From positions 1-64,000 of the forward strand of contig JAKLFY010000030.1 in assembly GCA_022710935.1 (NCBI GenBank): DNA of 64,000 bases, written 5' to 3'. Source of the DNA: Verrucomicrobiota bacterium (GTDB lineage Bacteria > Verrucomicrobiota > Verrucomicrobiia > Limisphaerales > J093). A program made the position numbers and the translations under genes. Shown here piece after piece: positions 44,132 through 53,096 of this stretch (its first letter is position 1; each line of letters starts with the position of its first letter). Under the pieces are notes generated by a model. That model saw only the letters and a list, made by a program, of their open reading frames with translations. It ran no database searches and had not been told where the DNA came from.

Positions 44132-44917
44132 ATGCAAAGATGGCGGATGATCGCAGGCGTGGGGCTGTGCGTGTGGGCGGTCGGGTGTGCGGGTCCTGTG
44201 CGTGACACGCTGTACCAGACCTCGACCATCGACGCACTTCTGGCGGGTGTGTATGATGGAGATCTGCCCTTGCGCGCTCTGCGCAAGCACGGCGACCTCG
44301 GCATCGGCACCTATGACGGGCTCGATGGCGAGATGGTGCTACTGGACGGCAGGTTCTATCAAGTGAAGGCGGACGGGAAAGTGTACTCACCGGAGCTACA
44401 TGGCGAAACACCCTTCGCGGCAGTCTGCGCATTCCAGCCCGAAGCAACATTTGCCATTTCCAAAGGTGCCAACATGACCAGCGTCGAGGCTCAGATCGAC
44501 CGCGAGATGCCAAACCAGAACCAATTCTGCGCGATCCGGATCGAAGGGCGGTTCAAAGCGATGCGAACGCGAAGTGTCCCGCGGCAGAAACGGCCATTCC
44601 CGCTTTTGAAGGAGATTGCCGCGACCCAGCCCGTGTTCGACCTAGAAAACGTGGCCGGCACCATCGTGGGCTTTCGTTGCCCACCGTTTGCGGCGAGCGT
44701 AAACGTCCCGGGTTATCATCTCCACTTCCTGAGTCAGGATCGCCTGCGCGGAGGGCATATCCTCGCGTTCGAGATGGTGACGGGGACGGCGCAGGTTGAT
44801 TGTCTGGATCGCTTCGTGATGCAGTTGCCGGGAACGGAGGATTTCGCGACGGTGGACCTAGCGACGGATCGGCAGCAGGACCTCCAGAGCGTGGAAAAGG
44901 AGAAGCCAAAGCGCTAA
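44132..44917 (+). CDS. Alpha-acetolactate decarboxylase, exported lipoprotein form
   Basis: 261 residues from the ATG at 44132, chosen for the AGGAAGG site 8 nt upstream (44102 is the alternative). Signal MIAGVGLCVWAVGC with a lipobox Cys. The body matches AlsD/BudA: YQTSTIDALLAGVYDGDLPL, GDLGIGTYDGLDGEMVLLDG, FYQVKADG, and the zinc-site region YHLHFLSQDRLRGGH with three His. The enzyme converts acetolactate to acetoin. Most AlsD proteins are cytoplasmic; a periplasmic or outer-membrane-anchored form is less usual, though secreted examples are known. It stands alone, without alsS in this window. Confidence 0.88.
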   Translation: MQRWRMIAGVGLCVWAVGCAGPVRDTLYQTSTIDALLAGVYDGDLPLRALRKHGDLGIGTYDGLDGEMVLLDGRFYQVKADGKVYSPELHGETPFAAVCAFQPEATFAISKGANMTSVEAQIDREMPNQNQFCAIRIEGRFKAMRTRSVPRQKRPFPLLKEIAATQPVFDLENVAGTIVGFRCPPFAASVNVPGYHLHFLSQDRLRGGHILAFEMVTGTAQVDCLDRFVMQLPGTEDFATVDLATDRQQDLQSVEKEKPKR

Positions 44918-45212
44918 GAAACCAAGGGGACAATCTGCTGTCACGTGCCCAACACCGGCTTGCCATCGGTCACCTCGACCCCGGGCTGCGCTGCGTCTGT
45001 GGGTTACCGAACTCCGCCCCCTCTGGCAAGTCCGCTGGCCCGAACCCATAGGCGGCGGTTGTGGCTGTCACACCCGGGAACAGACAGAAGGCACCGTTGC
45101 CGAAGAGTGCGTACTGCTTGCTGGCCTCGCCCTCAAGCTCACAAACGGACAAATCGCCGCCGAGTTTCAGCCTCGTTTTCCCGCCGGCAACAGCGCCGGA
45201 TCGCTGGCTTGG
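44918..45212. other. Intergenic, no supported gene
   Basis: About 295 bp. A minus-strand frame reads LFGNGAFCLFPGVTATTAAY, possibly a fragment of a secreted protein, but there is not enough to assign it. Confidence 0.3.
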
Positions 45213-45431
45213 TTGCGCTTGAAAGCAAAATGGGTTGACCCCGCCCCCCTGGGCAAGCGCCGGAGCCGCGATGCAAAGGACGATGCGTTTCTCGCGTGCG
45301 TCCTGGCCGTGCGGGCTGGATTCGTGGTCACGCGGGACGATGATTTGCTCGCGTTGGGCAAACCGTTTGGCGTCGAGATCATCACGCCGGCACGGTTTCT
45401 GGTCTGGCTGCGCGAGAAACGGCAGAGGTGA
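45213..45431 (+). pseudogene. PIN-domain toxin (VapC-like), C-terminal fragment
   Basis: The frame reads KRRSRDAKDDAFLACVLAVR, then AGFVVTRDDDLLALGKPFGV and EIITPARFLVWL. This is the C-terminal half of PIN-domain ribonucleases, with the conserved RDxKDDxFL and VTRDxDLL acidic positions. The N-terminal half with the first active-site Asp is absent, and no antitoxin gene is upstream. A dead toxin remnant. Confidence 0.65.
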
Positions 45432-46123
45432 AGTCGCACGTTGGTGGGGTTGCCTGGGTCGCGAATTTGGTCGCAACCCCAACTGAGCCAGCGCCCGTCC
45501 GTGACGAGCGAAGCCGAATTTGGTTGCGGCGCGAACCAAGGGACGACTGCCGACAATTGCCTACATCAGGGGCTCCGAAGCGGGGTCGAATCGTGCCGCG
45601 GGTCGAGAATGATCAACATGCATTTGACCCCTGGAAACATTGTCCATTCTGACGTTTTGGCCGTTTTGTTGAATCAGTGACGGTTGTTTGTGCGGCACAG
45701 TCCGGATTGCCCAAAGCAGCCTAGGCCGTATCAGTCCGACTTCACTGATTCAGACCTTGGGGGATCGAGCCAGGGACTATCTTCTCCTCCGCTCCGCTCA
45801 AGCTGAGCAAGGGCCCTGGGCATGGATGAGTTGACTGAACGTCTGTATCGCGCCCACCATGCCGGGTACGGCGTCGGGCCGGCCGCAGGCGGTCGGTGCG
45901 CGGGCACGCGCGGCGGAGGGTTCGACCCGAAAGGGGAGGACTTCTCCCGCAAGGAGGATGTGCTTGCGTCGTTGCCCCTTTCTTGCCGGAATCGGTCGGT
46001 ATCCTACGTGGCGTGCCGCAACGCGGTCATACCGGAGAGTCGACCGAAGCGGTCCAAGGCAGTTACCGCAAGCCAGGGGAGGCACCGCTATCCCTTTCCC
46101 TCTCACGTAACTCTACGTGCGGT
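45432..46123. other. Intergenic region with a dispersed repeat, no supported gene
   Basis: 692 bp. Contains the second copy of the repeat seen at 7300. Near 46109-46124 there is a small hairpin CACGTAACTCTACGTG. Open frames are not convincing. Confidence 0.35.
45611..45699. repeat. Dispersed ~88-bp repeat, copy 2
   Basis: GATCAACATGCATTTGACCC, CTGGAAACATTG, TTCTGACGTTTTGGCC and GGTTGTTTGTGCGGCACA in the same order and spacing as at 7300-7387. Confidence 0.6.
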
Positions 46124-47482
46124 TTACGGAAACAGGTCGAGCGCTGCAAAAAAGACCGAGAGGTGGTGCTGCGCATTGACACGGCCTTCCTCATCCAGTC
46201 TGGCCCGACCCACATGAGCCTCAAGCGCCTCTCGCTTCATGACGAATCGCTGACGCGCGGAGGCGAAGAGTGGCGGCTCAACCCGCTGTTGGAGTTTCTC
46301 CAGTTGATAGCGGGTCTCCCGCTCGAGGTCGCCCAGTTCCGGATGGTAGTCCCAGGGCGAGGATCGCCGTACCACTCCTGTGACCCAGGATGACAGGTCA
46401 AAGTCTCCGGGGACCGGCATGAGTCGTTTCCCGGTCCCGTCAGGCAGTTCGAGGACATCCATGTTCCAGACGCCGCGGCTATCCCAGCCGAGGCTATAGT
46501 CCCAATTCCCCAGCAGGGCGTTGAAGAGCTGCAGATCGGCCACGAGCTGTGCGTCAAAATCGGCTGCCACGAGCCACGGGAGTTCAGACTCCAGGAGCAC
46601 TCGTCCACCCAAACGCGCGGCAACCAGCTCAAGGTCCTCGAGCAGCACCGCCTGGCGCGTGATCTCCCATCCCACCGAGGTGGCTGCATTCGTCGGCGGA
46701 GTGGTGTCGTGGTACTCAATGAGCGCGCGTCGCAGCCGGGGAGTAAGGAAGCCCATCAGTTCCGAGACCTCATACGCCACCCCCTCCCGAAAGATGGCGG
46801 CCTGTTCACGCAATCGTCCAATGGTACCCTGGCCGCCTTCGGCACAATGTGTGATGATTTTGATCTCCCGCGCATCTGCGAACGGCGTGCCAACCCGGTT
46901 CGCCGGGGAGACTTTGAATTTCAGTTTTGGGAAAGGACATTCCTGCAAACTTGAATTGCCGCGCACGCGGATCGTTACCGGCACCACGAAACCGGGCATG
47001 CGCAGGGTTCCGTCAAAATACGGCTTTTCACGAACCGGCGGGATCATTCCGTCCGGCAGCCCGGCAAAAGCCAGATCGAAATAGGCCTGGAAGGGACCGG
47101 TCAGATTGAGGACCACCACGGAGGTCGAGGAGAAAATACTGTTGGTGGGGTAGATGCCTGCGCGATAGAACTGCAGGGGGCTCGTGAGTTCGGCTGCGTA
47201 AGGAGGGTCGGCGTTCGTGATCGCAGACCAGGGTCCAGCGAGAGTTTCCGCGGCGAGCAGAGTGCCGGCGAAGGTAACTTTCGCCTTCTGGTTCTCGTGG
47301 GCAATGCTTATTGAAGGGCGTTCGTCAATCGCATTAGCCTGGAACACCAAACCCCATGCCGCGACCGCGGCGACCAGATCACGGCTCAATGGTTTCAGTA
47401 AACTCCGCACCGGTAACTTTGTTGATAGCTCTCCTTGGCAGGCGAAGTCAATGCGCCTGGTGGTGAGGTTTGGTGAGGTCAA
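46124..47482 (-). CDS. Secreted CotH-like kinase-fold protein
   Basis: 452 residues. After a basic leader, a hydrophobic stretch LVAAVAAWGLVFQANAI may serve as signal. The core has TIRVRGNSSLQECPFPKLKF near 170, the substrate-lid-like motif of CotH proteins, and LLGNWDYSLGWDSRGVWNMD followed by PVPGDFDLSSWV near 330-370. These resemble the asparagine and metal-binding aspartate positions of CotH kinases. CotH proteins phosphorylate secreted or coat proteins; divergence here is large, so activity is uncertain. The start is not well defined: ATG 47482 and later codons are possible. It stands alone between remnant-rich regions. Confidence 0.45.
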   Translation of the reverse strand: MTSPNLTTRRIDFACQGELSTKLPVRSLLKPLSRDLVAAVAAWGLVFQANAIDERPSISIAHENQKAKVTFAGTLLAAETLAGPWSAITNADPPYAAELTSPLQFYRAGIYPTNSIFSSTSVVVLNLTGPFQAYFDLAFAGLPDGMIPPVREKPYFDGTLRMPGFVVPVTIRVRGNSSLQECPFPKLKFKVSPANRVGTPFADAREIKIITHCAEGGQGTIGRLREQAAIFREGVAYEVSELMGFLTPRLRRALIEYHDTTPPTNAATSVGWEITRQAVLLEDLELVAARLGGRVLLESELPWLVAADFDAQLVADLQLFNALLGNWDYSLGWDSRGVWNMDVLELPDGTGKRLMPVPGDFDLSSWVTGVVRRSSPWDYHPELGDLERETRYQLEKLQQRVEPPLFASARQRFVMKREALEAHVGRARLDEEGRVNAQHHLSVFFAALDLFP

Positions 47483-47628
47483 AAGGCGATCTTCATCCCC
47501 AGTACGCTTTGGCCCGGCGTGATGCTATGCCCCGCCGTGCCCGGCGTTTCGGTTTGGGCCTTGCCTGCGCGCTCTGTACGGAGTGACCGATAGGCATTTG
47601 ACTCGTAAACGTGTTTGATGAGCGCCGC

Positions 47629-47930
47629 TCAGCTCTTGCGCGCCACGCGTGCCGACGGGGAGCGAGCGGGAATGCCCGTTGCGGGAGCCGTCGTCGGTTC
47701 CCGCTGCGCCCGCTGGCCGCGCGTCTTGTTCGAATACCACGCGTACCACCCGATCAGGTGTTCTCCAGGCTCGGGCATGTGCTGGGTGACTTCCGCTAAA
47801 AAGTCGAGGGGATCGAACACCTGGAGGTTGCGCGACGGTCCGGCCAGCAGTCCCTCTTCGCCCGGTTCGACGAAGCGGCCCGACGTATTGTGCGCGGTCA
47901 TGTAAGTCGCCGGCGCTGTTGGGCGCCTTT
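47629..47930 (-). pseudogene. IS91-like transposase C-terminal fragment
   Basis: Minus strand: RNLQVFDPLDFLAEVTQHMP, then EPGEHLIGWYAWYSNKTRGQ. This is the C-terminal signature of a large transposase family (FxxLDFLAxxTQHIPxxGxxxxRYYGWYSNKxRG) that I associate with IS91-type elements. The catalytic N-terminal part is missing. No ends recognised. Confidence 0.65.
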
Positions 47931-48502
47931 TGAGCAGTTTCGCACCGTGCCTAACCCGCGGCTGATCCGTGCAGAAGAACCTCGCTCTTTGACGCCCCAT
48001 GCAGTTGGCCGCTGAGAGCCACGCGGGTGTTACCCGTTAACGCACGGAGGTCTCTGCGAAAGGAGGGTCGAAATGCGAGACGAGCCAATATTGACGGGCT
48101 TTCCGTGCACTTTTGCGCTGTTGGCGTACGCAGGCGTTCGGACAGCACTGCGGCGCATGTTGTGTCGGCAAGGTGTCAGCAAGACCACACTGGATGCGGC
48201 ATGGTCGGGATCGTTGGCTGCCTTCGGTCCGGGGAGTGGTGGTTCGCCTGCCGGGGACGACGAAGCGGTGCTGCCCTCGTAGTCCGTACTTGATTGTTGA
48301 GTTCGGCGACGATGGCATCGACCCGTCCAGCCGGATCGGGAAGCCGACGGCGGGACGGGCATCCACGGAGAGAGTCTTGCGAGCTGTCGTGGATCACCGA
48401 TCGCCCCCGCCTCCTGCCGCTGCGAGGCTGGCCTGCTTTGCCACGGCCAGCGACATCGAAAGCTGTCAATGGGCTTACGCTGAGCCGGCTGGATGCTGAC
48501 CA
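47931..48502. other. Intergenic, no supported gene
   Basis: 572 bp. Small open frames, for example one beginning at 48073, have a passable ribosome-binding site (GGAGG) but no recognisable product. Confidence 0.3.
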
Positions 48503-49705
48503 TCAGGGGCGGGGTTGTCGGTTGACCACCCAGCGCATGGCCTCCAGTTCACCGGAGGTCCACATCCGATCATAGTAGGCGATCCACTCTGGCGCGGGAA
48601 GGTCGCGGAGCGCAGGTTCGCCTTGTTGGAGCAGGGCTTTGATCTCCTCGCGTTGCCGACTTAGCTCACCAAGGCGGTCCTGGACGGAGTGACCTGTGGC
48701 GTCGTAAGGGCTGGTGGGATCGAGCGTAACCAGGATCTGGCGTTCGATCGCCAGGCCGACCAGTTGGCCGATCACCGTGACTTGGGGAGCGGATTCACCA
48801 AGCCGCCGACCCAGGGTTACGCCCATCTGCGCGGCCGCCTGGGCCGACGCCTCGTCACCTGCTTCCCGGTAGCGCGTCGCCAGGCTCACCAAACTCTGGC
48901 CCAGGCCTTTCAAATCGGCCAACTGCGGCAGCGGCTGCCCGGAGGCGGCCTGCACGGCTTCGAGCGCCGACAGCCCCGTGGCCTCGTAGGCGGCCTGGAC
49001 ATTCTGCATCAACTCGATGTAGTAATCCTGGTAGCCGGGCTTGCTCGAGGCGGCCAGGAGATCCTGCACGGCCTGATCCGCCTGGCCCGATTTGAAGTGT
49101 TCTTGGGCCGACAGGTAATTCGCCAGCGCGTTGTCAGGTGCCGATTGTTTGAACGCCTCCAATCGGCGGCGCCGTTCGCTGGAGGTGGCTTCGTCTTTCA
49201 GCGCAAAGCAGGCGGTGACATTCACGCGCGGATCGTGCGGATATTTCTCCGCCGCTTCCCGCAACAGGCTGAGATCCCCAGTCAGTTGACAGGCGGCGAG
49301 CAAGCTCTCTGCGTTGCGCTGGTTGGCCTTGAGGTAGGGCGCCACTTGTTCCAGGCTCAGCTTCTTGCCGCCGAGCAACTGCGCGACCCAGTTTGATCGC
49401 AGCCGCGAGTTGTCCGCTCGCAACCGGTTGGCTTCGAGCTTGTCGCGACGCAGGACGCCGAGTTCGCCCCGCAGCCGCAACAACTCCTGCCACTGATCGC
49501 CGGGCTGAGCGGAAGGCGCGCGTGACGGGGGCCGCGCCAGGGGAGCCGGGCGCTGGGCCGTCTGGAGGCGCTTCAACTCATCAACCTCCGCGCGCAGCGC
49601 CCGGTTCCGCGCGGACAACTGCACTTTGGCTTGATGCTGGAGAAGGAGCGCAGTCCCCGCCCCCAGGACCAGGAGCGCAAGACTAACGAACGTGGAGGTT
49701 TTCAT
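48503..49705 (-). CDS. Membrane-anchored coiled-coil/helical-repeat protein
   Basis: 400 residues from the ATG at 49705. Signal-anchor FVSLALLVLGAGTALLLQHQ, then a coiled coil (AKVQLSARNRALRAEVDELK, then RLRADNSRLRSN) broken by a Pro/Ala-rich segment. The remainder is predicted helical with TPR-like spacing (LLREAAEKYPHDPRVNVTAC, ALANYLSAQEHFKSGQADQA). I do not recognise a named family. Its start overlaps the stop of the next gene upstream (49702-49705, ATGA), so the pair is translationally coupled. The N-terminal layout (QHQA, RAEN/RNRAL, EV/QV) parallels its neighbour, suggesting they arose from one another or interact. Confidence 0.7.
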   Translation of the reverse strand: MKTSTFVSLALLVLGAGTALLLQHQAKVQLSARNRALRAEVDELKRLQTAQRPAPLARPPSRAPSAQPGDQWQELLRLRGELGVLRRDKLEANRLRADNSRLRSNWVAQLLGGKKLSLEQVAPYLKANQRNAESLLAACQLTGDLSLLREAAEKYPHDPRVNVTACFALKDEATSSERRRRLEAFKQSAPDNALANYLSAQEHFKSGQADQAVQDLLAASSKPGYQDYYIELMQNVQAAYEATGLSALEAVQAASGQPLPQLADLKGLGQSLVSLATRYREAGDEASAQAAAQMGVTLGRRLGESAPQVTVIGQLVGLAIERQILVTLDPTSPYDATGHSVQDRLGELSRQREEIKALLQQGEPALRDLPAPEWIAYYDRMWTSGELEAMRWVVNRQPRP

Positions 49706-50451
49706 GGCTGAGGAGAAGAACCAGTTGCATTGGTTTGCGCCGGGACCAGGCGGTCGCGTTCCCAGGACGCAAAGCCGGCCTCGTCGGGTTCGGAGTGAGC
49801 TTCGACGTGGCCATCGGCAAAGCCGTAGACCTTGACCCACTGGCCCCGGGGGTCTTGCCGCACCTGTGTTTCCCGGAAGAGAATAGTCCGGCCCGGGTCC
49901 CGGATGTTCTCAATCGTACCACGATAGGTAATCTCGAAGAGATTCGTGTCAGAACCAAGAAGGGCTTCGGCACCATAGAGGCTGGCGGCCTGTTCGAAGC
50001 CCGTGGGGAACTGGTCCTTGTGGTCGCTGGCGTACATGTGGAACGAAAGTGCCCATTGCTTCAGGTGATTCATGCGCATCACCGTCTGCTCCTTGAACTC
50101 GGCCTCGGCAGGATCTTCGGGCTCGTCGGTAGCCGCTTTCAACTCGCGGTTCTCGGCTCGCAGTCGTCCGAGGTCCGTTGGTTCTTGCCGGAGGACGCCC
50201 ACTTCGTTCCGAAGCCGACCCAGTTCCTGAACTTGTTCGGTCTGGAGGGCAGGGGCCGAACTATCCGCCGGTTTGGCGATCGGGGCATCGGGGCGCCCTT
50301 TGGCCCGTGCGCGCAGGTCGGCAACCTGCTCTTCGAGGGCCAGATTCTCCGCGCGCAGCCGGCCTGCGGCTTGGTGTTGGAGGACGAGGCTCGTCCCGAC
50401 GGCGGCGATCCCTACCGCCACGAGGGCGATCTTGAATGTGGTTTTGGCCAT
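49702..50451 (-). CDS. Membrane-anchored coiled-coil protein with pilin-like/DUF1559-type C-terminus
   Basis: 249 residues from the ATG at 50451. Anchor FKIALVAVGIAAVGTSLVLQ, coiled coil LRAENLALEEQVADLRARAK and a second one LGRLRNEVGVLRQ...GRLRAENRELK. From ~130: RMNHLKQWALSFHMYASDHK, QFPTGFEQ and, near the end, WVKVYGFADGHVEAHSE. The last part resembles the C-terminal segment of type II pseudopilin-like (H-X9-DG) proteins of Planctomycetes and Verrucomicrobia, where the mature domain follows a pilin helix. Here a long coiled coil replaces that helix. It is translationally coupled to the 48503-49705 gene. Function unknown; perhaps a scaffold in the envelope. Confidence 0.65.
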   Translation of the reverse strand: MAKTTFKIALVAVGIAAVGTSLVLQHQAAGRLRAENLALEEQVADLRARAKGRPDAPIAKPADSSAPALQTEQVQELGRLRNEVGVLRQEPTDLGRLRAENRELKAATDEPEDPAEAEFKEQTVMRMNHLKQWALSFHMYASDHKDQFPTGFEQAASLYGAEALLGSDTNLFEITYRGTIENIRDPGRTILFRETQVRQDPRGQWVKVYGFADGHVEAHSEPDEAGFASWERDRLVPAQTNATGSSPQP

Positions 50452-50847
50452 AAGCTTGTGAAGGAGCGACCAGTACCTGCGGATCAGTCGTTTTCTCTGA
50501 GGCGCCGCCCGCCGGTGAAACCCGGCCGAGCGTTTCTGCCACGGCACTCGGTTGGATAGACAAGGCCGGGCTTGAACCGTGTCGTGCCGGGGGTCGACGG
50601 TCTTGAGGTGGGGACTGGGAGGCGTCGTTTGGGACAAGGCCGGCTCGAGTCGGGCCAGTGGGCTGCTCGTTACGCCGCGCGGCTGGTAACTGGCCGCCCG
50701 GCTGCGGACCAACGTTCAACAGGAGGTTGCCGCCCTTGCCGCGAGGTCCACAGACAGTTGGTTGTGCGGGTGTGTGGATCCCCGGTCAGCCGTCGCCTGG
50801 ATCGGGAGGGGCGCAAGGTCGTGTCTGATGGGCTTGGTGTGGCGATT
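50452..50847. other. Intergenic, no supported gene
   Basis: 396 bp upstream of the coiled-coil pair and downstream of the metallo-hydrolase gene. Open frames are extensions or shadows; no strong promoter or terminator was recognised. Confidence 0.35.
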
Positions 50848-52824
50848 TCAAGGGCGTGACGTGCCCGCATCTCCGGCCACGTTGATGATGGCATCAAACC
50901 GCTGGCCATAGCGGCGGCCATCGAGGGTGACGTCAAACGCGACGAGGTGTGTGCCAGGACTGCCACCGGGCAGCGCTTTGAATACCACCGGGAAGGACTC
51001 GCTTGCCCGGCCGGCGAGGTGGCCCTCGAGCACGGACGGTTCCGCGACCAGGTCCGGTGGTGTGTGGATCTCGATGCGATGCGCTTGCCTGCCTCGCTGG
51101 AAGTTGCGCACGTGCAGTCTGACTTCCACACGTTCTCCGTGCCGCACCGAAACGCGATACGGTTCGGCCCGCACCCAGAAGGGGTCGAACCAGTAGCGGT
51201 AGTCCTTCTCTGAACTGAGATCCTGAAAGGCCTTGCGCATCTCGTAGGACCAGCGATGGTAGCGCTCGATGAATTGGGCCGGACGATCCATCACAAACGA
51301 GTGTCCGCCGATCAGGATGTCCGGCTTGAGCCGCTTCAGGTACTCGCCGGCGTAGATGTAGCCTTCCTCCAGGATGGCACTGTTGCGCGCCACCACAGCT
51401 TCGTGACCGGTCTGCCTGGGGTCGGCCGGATCGCCGAAAATGTTGTCGCCGGTGAACGCGACTTTGCGCCCGTCAATGATCCCGTGCAGGCAGAGCGCCA
51501 ACTCCGTCTGGCCCGGCATCCAGTCCACGGTGAACTCGTAACCTTCCCACACGAAGCGCTCCCCCGGCTTGAAGGCGCGATCCACGGTCACACCGTCTAT
51601 CCGCGAGCCATCCGCGCTTTTCTTTCCGTAGGCCTGAATGGGCGCGGCGTAGTCGAACCACTCCGGGTGTTCCATCTTGTCCACCATGTTGTCGAGCGCC
51701 CAGATTTTCGCGCCCCATTTCTCGCGGAGATGGGGCGCCTCGAGAAAATGGTCGCCGTGCATGTGGGTGATGACGACGGCGTCGATGGCTTTCGTGCCGA
51801 AATGCTGCCGCAGGCCATCGAGTGCCGCGTCGAGGAACGTCTCATCCAGCAGCCCGCAATCCACCACCAGCGCGCGGCCGCTATCGGCGAGAATCAGTCC
51901 GAAGTTGGGCCAGAAGTTCGGGCGCTTGAACTTAAACAGGTGGGGCGAGACCTGGAACACGTTGGAGACAACGGTTGGGGTGGAGACTTTATCCTGATAC
52001 GCCACAGAGCCGCCCTCGGGATCGTAGCCGCGCACGTAGAGCTTCTCCAACCGCGCTAACCTTTCGGCATATCGGCCCAGTTGCGGCTGCGGGGCGCGGA
52101 TGACGTTTCCGTGCGAGGGCAAAAGCAACGCGGGCCGCCGCGTGCTGAGTCGTGCGACCGATTGTCTCAGGGCTTGGATGCCTGTGGCGAAGCCGTAGTC
52201 CCACTCCGTGTCGAACCAGGTGTGCATCTTCGCCCCCTCTAGCATGAGGTCGCCGCTGAAAGCAATCGTGCGCCCCCCGTGCTGGAGCACATAGGTCATG
52301 CTGCCCGGGCTGTTGCCGCGAGTGTCCAAGCACACAAACTCGTGACCACGCCAGGTGAGGGTGTCGTTGGTCTTGAAGGTGCGATCCAGCGGAATGGGCT
52401 GAATGGGCGGCCGCACATAACTGCTGCCATGGATCGTGAAGGCGTCGCCCAGGTTCACCTGCATCTTGCGGAAACCCAGCGGCCGCTCGAAGAAAGCCCT
52501 TTCAGCCTCCGGCGCGGCCACCTGGGCACCGCTACCTGTCAACCGCGCTACGCCCTGGCATTGCTCACGATGGTGGTGCGTGAACAACACCCACTCAACG
52601 CGACTCACGCCAATCCCGCGAAGGTGGTCGAGCACACTGCCGTCGCCGAGGTCAATAAGCAGCGCGGCATCACCGTCGCGGAGAACATAGACGTTGCAGG
52701 TGTCGGTCCAACGGTACAGGTCCGGATACCTGGCGGCGTCCGGCTGCGAGAAGCCCGCAGCGTAACAACCGGCCGCCATCGTCATGCCGATGACAAGCAC
52801 GGTGAGCATTAAACTGAGTTTCAT
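50848..52824 (-). CDS. Exported tandem metallo-beta-lactamase-fold protein
   Basis: 658 residues from the ATG at 52824, giving signal MKLSLMLTVLVIGMTMAAGC with a possible lipobox Cys. Two MBL-fold domains follow. In the first (~30-250) the metal motif is FTHHHREQCQG near 87, lacking the Asp-His of the HxHxDH signature. In the second (~310-480) ITHMHGDHF near 351 is complete, and later GGHSF may supply another ligand. A C-terminal beta-sandwich of ~100 residues ends the protein. One catalytic and one degenerate half suggests a dimer-in-one-chain hydrolase. It lies at the end of the minus-strand secreted-protein cluster; the substrate is unknown. Confidence 0.78.
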   Translation of the reverse strand: MKLSLMLTVLVIGMTMAAGCYAAGFSQPDAARYPDLYRWTDTCNVYVLRDGDAALLIDLGDGSVLDHLRGIGVSRVEWVLFTHHHREQCQGVARLTGSGAQVAAPEAERAFFERPLGFRKMQVNLGDAFTIHGSSYVRPPIQPIPLDRTFKTNDTLTWRGHEFVCLDTRGNSPGSMTYVLQHGGRTIAFSGDLMLEGAKMHTWFDTEWDYGFATGIQALRQSVARLSTRRPALLLPSHGNVIRAPQPQLGRYAERLARLEKLYVRGYDPEGGSVAYQDKVSTPTVVSNVFQVSPHLFKFKRPNFWPNFGLILADSGRALVVDCGLLDETFLDAALDGLRQHFGTKAIDAVVITHMHGDHFLEAPHLREKWGAKIWALDNMVDKMEHPEWFDYAAPIQAYGKKSADGSRIDGVTVDRAFKPGERFVWEGYEFTVDWMPGQTELALCLHGIIDGRKVAFTGDNIFGDPADPRQTGHEAVVARNSAILEEGYIYAGEYLKRLKPDILIGGHSFVMDRPAQFIERYHRWSYEMRKAFQDLSSEKDYRYWFDPFWVRAEPYRVSVRHGERVEVRLHVRNFQRGRQAHRIEIHTPPDLVAEPSVLEGHLAGRASESFPVVFKALPGGSPGTHLVAFDVTLDGRRYGQRFDAIINVAGDAGTSRP

Positions 52825-52899
52825 AGCGTCCTCGTGGCGAACGCCCACTGCAGAAGCAGCGGCACTGACCCGTTACGGTTCATGGCCTTCGTCCTCCCG

Positions 52900-53096
52900 C
52901 AGCAGGCGGCAATCGCAGGGAATTGGAGACGCTGAGATCGACAGTCTGGCCATCCGACGCCAGGACTGGGGTCACTGTGGTCTCCATGCCAGAACCATTC
53001 GCATCGCCGATTCCAGTCGAACTCAAAGGTGTTGGTCAGGGTGTGCGTGCCCGATTTGTCTTTGGGGTGGGCGTGGAAGGTGTAAGCGATGTCCTT
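52900..53096 (-). pseudogene. Unassigned coding remnant downstream of beta-helix gene
   Basis: Minus strand. After the TAG at 53097-53099 the same frame continues KDIAYTFHAHPKDKSGTHTL and TNTFEFDWN, as if the beta-helix protein originally went on. Then a frame change gives GMETTVTPVLASDGQTVDLS with LRLPP, reminiscent of secretin-like or pilus-assembly sequences. It ends in TGA near 52880. Either one decayed gene or a junction of two; not resolvable by eye. Confidence 0.35.

Noticed and set aside
46085-46130. Small hairpin CACGTA...TACGTG considered as a group II intron domain V
   Set aside because: The sequence does not fit the domain V consensus and no reverse transcriptase is nearby.
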